Source of the DNA: a virus
DNA: 21,501 nt
Reading direction: 5' to 3' (one strand)
IMG/VR virus record: IMGVR_UViG_3300017749_000161
Coordinates: 1-21,501 of that record
The notes under the pieces: model-generated
What the model was told of the DNA's origin: nothing
Seen by the model: only the letters and a program-made list of their open reading frames with translations
Databases searched by the model: none
In this document: positions 18,441 to 21,501 of the stretch, one piece after another
Layout of the letters: each line of letters starts with the position of its first letter
Numbering within the stretch: the first letter of the stretch is position 1
Translations under genes and position numbers: made by a program

Positions 18441-18805
18441 TTTTTAACCCTTTCAAAAGTTCTCAGGCCACCTAGCCCTAACATACCCATCAAAACTGGA
18501 AGCATAGTCGCTGTGTCGGCCTGTGGAATGTCTACGCCAAAACCTGCGGCAAGTGGTGAGATTAAAAAGTTTACTCCGAATCCAAGCACGCAAACCCATC
18601 CTGTAGCTGGCCGCCATCCCGCTTGGAACCAGTTTCCTTTTGCTTCTGCCTTGTTGACTTCGATCTGAGCCAGTGCAATCGCCTGCGCGTGTCTCTCTGA
18701 CATTGTAGCGATCTCGTGCGCAATCTTCTGTTTAACGTCAGCATCAGGTATAAACTTGTCCAGTAGTCCAGTTACAGGGGCAATTAAGGCGTTTACTAGG
18801 CTCAT
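18437..18805 (-). CDS. Holin of the 3TM (GTA-holin) type
   Basis: A 122-residue membrane protein. An amphipathic start (LVNALIAPVTGLLDKFIPD) is followed by a charged helix with SERHAQAIALAQIEVNKAEA, then GNWFQAGWRPATGWVCVLGF, a hydrophobic span, and LPVLMGMLGLGGLRTFERVK. The W-x-x-x-G-W-R-P-x-x-G-W core is the signature of the GTA_holin_3TM family, which permeabilises the inner membrane. It overlaps the peptidase gene downstream and a small membrane gene upstream, both by four bases. Confidence 0.87.
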   Translation of the reverse strand: MSLVNALIAPVTGLLDKFIPDADVKQKIAHEIATMSERHAQAIALAQIEVNKAEAKGNWFQAGWRPATGWVCVLGFGVNFLISPLAAGFGVDIPQADTATMLPVLMGMLGLGGLRTFERVKK

Positions 18806-18987
18806 TGGAACATCTTCCCGACTACAAATAAACCTATAATCAAAGGGTATATGCCCCAGATCATCATCTCAGCTTTCTTAAATCTCTCAGAGCCGTCATT
18901 TAGTCGGCGCTCGATGTTTGCATACCTGATCGCACATTCTTTCTCATGCCCTTCTAATTTGAGTAAAGCCTCTTTTACTGTAGCCAT
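18802..18987 (-). CDS. Small membrane protein of the lysis cassette
   Basis: A 61-residue protein with a charged helix (ALLKLEGHEKECAIRYANIE, RRLNDGSERFKKAE) and one C-terminal span (MMIWGIYPLIIGLFVVGKMF). The coiled helix followed by a membrane anchor resembles haemolysin XhlA-like or holin-accessory proteins. Its ATG shares a base with the upstream stop (TAATG). A role in lysis is inferred from place and topology. Confidence 0.72.
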   Translation of the reverse strand: MATVKEALLKLEGHEKECAIRYANIERRLNDGSERFKKAEMMIWGIYPLIIGLFVVGKMFQ

Positions 18988-19415
18988 TATCGTTTCACCA
19001 TTAGTATAAAGCCATAGATCATAATAGGAATCACTGCTATTGCTATGCCAATAACGGTGACAAATGTTTTTATCATTTTGATTCTGGTTCGCCGTACCGC
19101 CAACAACCTGCGAGCCTCAGATTCTCTCTTTCTTTTGCACTCTGACTGAAAGTTTAACCAATCAGAATACATATCTGGGCGGCCAGCATAAACCATATGT
19201 TCTTTCAGCCACACTTCCTGCTCTTTGATTTTCTCAAGAGCCATAAAAGCGTCTATGTCTGACTTACCTTTTGACGCTACACGCTTTGCTATGGCACTTT
19301 TGCTGTCAAAGTATTTTTGTGCGGCAGCACTACAGGCGTAAAGCTCCTTCCCATTACTAATGGCAGTCTTAATAACCGTGAATGCAGCATTTGCCGCTGC
19401 GATTTCTGCCATCAT
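18987..19415 (-). CDS. Membrane-anchored helical protein near the lysis genes
   Basis: A 142-residue protein. The N-terminus, MMAEIAAANAAFTVIKTAIS, is Ala-rich, the middle is a charged helix (KYFDSKSAIAKRVASKGKSD), and the C-terminus has one long span (TVIGIAIAVIPIMIYGFILM) followed by VKR. This could be an i-spanin-like or tail-associated membrane protein, but the long helix lies before a C-terminal anchor, the reverse of classical i-spanins. GGAG precedes the first ATG. Function unknown. Confidence 0.68.
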   Translation of the reverse strand: MMAEIAAANAAFTVIKTAISNGKELYACSAAAQKYFDSKSAIAKRVASKGKSDIDAFMALEKIKEQEVWLKEHMVYAGRPDMYSDWLNFQSECKRKRESEARRLLAVRRTRIKMIKTFVTVIGIAIAVIPIMIYGFILMVKR

Positions 19416-19438
19416 TTTGCTTTACTCCAACTAGCTAT

Positions 19439-19642
19439 TCATTCAGACGCTGTGCGAATGTCTTTAGCAATACCTTCTACCAAAGTAGCTGAACCAGCAC
19501 CAACACCTTTAGCGGTATTCACTACCATGCCTTGTGCAGAGTCTACAGTTGAGTTGACAATCTGCTGTGAACCGTCAACAGCACCATTAAAAGTGTTGCA
19601 GCCAGCCAGTACGAAAAGTGTCGCGATTAATAATGTTTTCAT
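19439..19642 (-). CDS. Small lipoprotein (possible o-spanin or entericidin-like)
   Basis: A 67-residue protein with a lipoprotein signal: MKTLLIATLFV then the lipobox L12-A-G-C15. The mature part is short, Ser/Thr/Val/Gly-rich and without Pro. Asn at +2 after the Cys favours the outer membrane. Place in the lysis region and size suit an o-spanin; its composition also recalls entericidins. No classical i-spanin is seen, so the role stays open. Confidence 0.7.
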   Translation of the reverse strand: MKTLLIATLFVLAGCNTFNGAVDGSQQIVNSTVDSAQGMVVNTAKGVGAGSATLVEGIAKDIRTASE

Positions 19643-19663
19643 TTTTATATCCTCGTTGTTAAA

Positions 19664-20113
19664 TTAAGGCGCTGTAGGCCATGTAATGTTAGTTGGAAAT
19701 CCTGTCTGTTCTGTTATGTCACGTAGCTCTGTGCGGTAAGTAGCCCAAGAATCCTTTGTGCTGTCGTCTAAAGGGCTGTCGGGCATCTGCGTCCAGTCAC
19801 ATTCAGCCAGCAGCTCATCACGTTCATAACGCACGCTCGACGCTTCTGCGGCTATATCTTCTGCTGTCTTAGGTGCAATAGACCAGCCGAGAGTCCAAGA
19901 ACCGTCTACTAAGGTAGGCTCTGCGTTTGCTACTGCTTTCTCGTCATGCGCAAACGTAGGGTTATCTGCATAAACTACACGGTACAAACCCCAGTCGGCA
20001 AGCTGATCTTCGCCCAATTTATCAGGAAAAGAAGTGTTAGCGTTATCTTGTTTTAACTGCTTGACGCTATAGGGAAAAGTATCTACAGAGCCGTTAAGTA
20101 TTTTTACGTACAT
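19664..20113 (-). CDS. Tail fibre assembly chaperone-like protein
   Basis: A 149-residue acidic protein. The N-terminal half is beta-like, and the C-terminal block RYERDELLAECDWTQMPDSP, then WATYRTELRDITEQ and FPTNITWPTAP, matches the phage tail assembly chaperone (APC) C-terminal motif: R-x-x-LL-x-x-(S/C)-DW-T-Q-x-x-D ... YR-x-x-LRDI ... FP ... W-P. Proteins with it help fold or mount tail fibres. It follows the propeller protein and the fibre-like gene, as expected. Confidence 0.84.
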   Translation of the reverse strand: MYVKILNGSVDTFPYSVKQLKQDNANTSFPDKLGEDQLADWGLYRVVYADNPTFAHDEKAVANAEPTLVDGSWTLGWSIAPKTAEDIAAEASSVRYERDELLAECDWTQMPDSPLDDSTKDSWATYRTELRDITEQTGFPTNITWPTAP

Positions 20114-20129
20114 TTTTTATTTCCCATGT

Positions 20130-21194
20130 TCAGTTAAACAAAACTATGCCGCCACCATTGTTGCCGCTGGTGAATGTGTGGGTTGTCAGTTTCGTCAGAT
20201 TTTCCACATCATCATAGCTTACAATTGCCAACTTTCTGCCGTTGCTTCGCGATACGCAAAAGATTAATTTTCTTTCAATGTCTAAAGCTATCGATCTATA
20301 AGAGCTATTAGTATCAAAATCTGAATCAAATAATGTATCTTTTCTCACTAAATTATCAGGGTCAGAAATATCAAAAGAAGATAATTTTCCTAATTGCGTC
20401 ATCACAAAAGCGTAATTATTTGTTAAGTCTATTTGTAAGACGTCAACTTCGTCAAGATTGGTATTATCTGTGATCACGTCTCTATAAGATAATGAAGAGG
20501 GATTAGAAATATCGTAACTCAAAAAAGAACTATCTGAGTGACCTATCCCGTACATTACATCATTTGCCTCGTCTATTCGTATAGTTTTCAATTGGCCAGC
20601 AAGTGATAGATGGTAATGGTCTAATTCAGACATACTAGATGTATTTGTGCTGTCAATCGCAATTAAATCGTCACCTTCTGAAACAAAAAAAGTATTGCCA
20701 TCTTCTGTACAAGCGCAGCCCTTATACAGATAACCAACATTAAAGGGGTTTCCAGAAAAAGCTAAATTATCAGGGTCGGAGTAGTCAATAGCAGATAGAG
20801 ATTTTGACGGACTTGTTGAAGTTCCACAACCTGCAAAAATAAGCTGTCGATCAGTGCTGGCAGAAATCCCTTGGACAAAGTTTAATCTGGTTGAGCTTGT
20901 TATTGTATCTCTTGACACTAGATTTGCTGGGTCACTTAGGTCTATACATACTATTTCGTCACCGATCGGGTCTCCGACAAAAAGCAAACTTCTATCTCTG
21001 TCAAATGCGCTACCATGTGGAAAGACAATTGTCAGTGCCCCATCAGACAGCGAGTCAACAGCAGTAATATTGTTAATATCTGAAACATCACTAACATTAA
21101 GAGTCCCTGTTCCAAAAATACCCACATATTGATAGCCTACGATTTCCGCAGATTCAGTCTTTGCCTGTAATAGCTTTTTTGCTACCGTACTCAT
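20130..21194 (-). CDS. Predicted seven-bladed beta-propeller, tail-tip or receptor-binding candidate
   Basis: A 354-residue protein of repeating units: a hydrophobic strand (LLFVGD, LIFAGC, TFFVSE, VMYGIG, YAFVMT, LIFCVS), then a loop and a second strand ending in the motif D-(L/I/Y)-S-(D/N)-P-x-(N/S)-L (IDLSDPANL, IDYSDPDNL, YDISNPSSL, FDISDPDNL). Seven such units can be counted, including a divergent first (SDVSDINNI), fourth and last. This resembles LVIVD-like repeats that make beta-propellers. It is placed between a fibre-like gene and the tail chaperone, so it is probably exposed on the virion. The start overlaps the previous stop (TAATG). Confidence 0.7.
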   Translation of the reverse strand: MSTVAKKLLQAKTESAEIVGYQYVGIFGTGTLNVSDVSDINNITAVDSLSDGALTIVFPHGSAFDRDRSLLFVGDPIGDEIVCIDLSDPANLVSRDTITSSTRLNFVQGISASTDRQLIFAGCGTSTSPSKSLSAIDYSDPDNLAFSGNPFNVGYLYKGCACTEDGNTFFVSEGDDLIAIDSTNTSSMSELDHYHLSLAGQLKTIRIDEANDVMYGIGHSDSSFLSYDISNPSSLSYRDVITDNTNLDEVDVLQIDLTNNYAFVMTQLGKLSSFDISDPDNLVRKDTLFDSDFDTNSSYRSIALDIERKLIFCVSRSNGRKLAIVSYDDVENLTKLTTHTFTSGNNGGGIVLFN

Positions 21195-21501
21195 TATGCC
21201 ATCGCCTGTCCAGCCGTAAAGCCGTAGTAAGTAGTACCACCGTCAATAGTATAGAATACAAACACATCTACACCGCCACTTGCTGCTGTAAGCGTAGGCG
21301 CTGTGCCTCCCGCCCAGTCAACACTAGCAGGCCATGTAACTGTACGCGCTGTGGTGTCCTGAATAATTTTGAGCGTTAAGGCCGAAGCATTGCCTGTGGC
21401 TGCTGCGCCTCCAAAACTGTAGGTTGTATTGCCTGTCAAGTTGTGCGTGAAGTTAGTCGCATTATTAAAGGAAAGGAAAGGAGTAGTGCCTGTCAGAGTA
21501 A
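21194..21501 (-). CDS. Tail fibre-like protein, C-terminal part only
   Basis: The frame is open to the window end; reading from 21499 gives TLTGTTPFLSFNNATNFTHN, continuing into LTGNTTYSFGGAA and ending DGGTTYYGFTAGQAMA. It is a beta-rich, Gly/Thr-rich C-terminal domain of the type found at the ends of phage tail fibre or tip proteins, with (V/I)-FV-FYTIDGG-T-x-(Y/W)-GF near the stop. The N-terminus lies outside the window. A TTG inside the frame is not a likely start. Confidence 0.75.
   Translation of the reverse strand, partial: TLTGTTPFLSFNNATNFTHNLTGNTTYSFGGAAATGNASALTLKIIQDTTARTVTWPASVDWAGGTAPTLTAASGGVDVFVFYTIDGGTTYYGFTAGQAMA

Noticed and set aside
1-21501. tRNA genes, integrase, reverse transcriptase or diversity-generating repeats
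   Set aside because: No cloverleaf-like segment, tyrosine or serine recombinase motif, or YxDD-type motif was seen in any frame read.

Overview
The window is part of a tailed bacteriophage (or prophage) genome with siphovirus architecture. The evidence is a complete packaging and head block, a tail tube protein, a lambda G/GT-like frameshifted chaperone and a long tape measure protein. Almost every gene is on the minus strand and most neighbours overlap by 1-4 bases (TAATG, ATGA, GTGA), as in compact phage operons. NinB, NinG and an ERF-type annealing protein point to a lambdoid-like recombination set, and so probably a proteobacterial host. The host cannot be named from the sequence. No tRNA, rRNA, CRISPR, integrase or insertion sequence was seen, and both ends of the window cut through genes.

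Read in the direction of transcription (high to low coordinates), 21501-18057 is the end of the tail-fibre region plus lysis. It holds a cut tail-fibre-like protein, a predicted seven-repeat beta-propeller, a tail assembly chaperone, a small lipoprotein, two small membrane proteins, a 3TM-type holin and an M15 peptidase, and closes with a rho-independent terminator at 17974-17999. From 17963 a sigma70-like promoter starts the recombination/replication region (17900-12148). This contains several small unknown genes, the ERF protein, an SSB-like protein, an XRE-type regulator, a winged-helix-like protein, replication-associated proteins, NinB, a metallophosphoesterase, a zinc-ribbon protein, DUF3310 and NinG. 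A second promoter at 12151-12123 drives a tightly overlapped cassette of small genes (12091-10789) that includes a secreted protein made of 16-residue repeats and two membrane proteins. After a 358-base gap with structured repeats come a small gene, the terminase small and large subunits, the DUF4055-type portal, the MuF-like protein, a 14-residue lysine-rich ORF, scaffold, major capsid, connector and neck proteins, tail terminator, tail tube, the chaperone with a -1 frameshift, and the tape measure protein that runs off position 1.

The head operon is interrupted by one plus-strand gene (5788-6243) with its own promoter and terminator. Its promoter, operator-like inverted repeat and 5' leader are nearly the same as those at 17963 and 12151 on the other strand. 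The plus-strand gene and the 17754-17900 gene are also both followed by the same GCCCCC-GAAA-GGGGGC hairpin. I read these as related regulatory modules carried by accessory (moron-like) cassettes, probably answering to one phage regulator. The XRE-type protein at 15813-16019 is a candidate. This dispersed module is the most interesting signal in the window.
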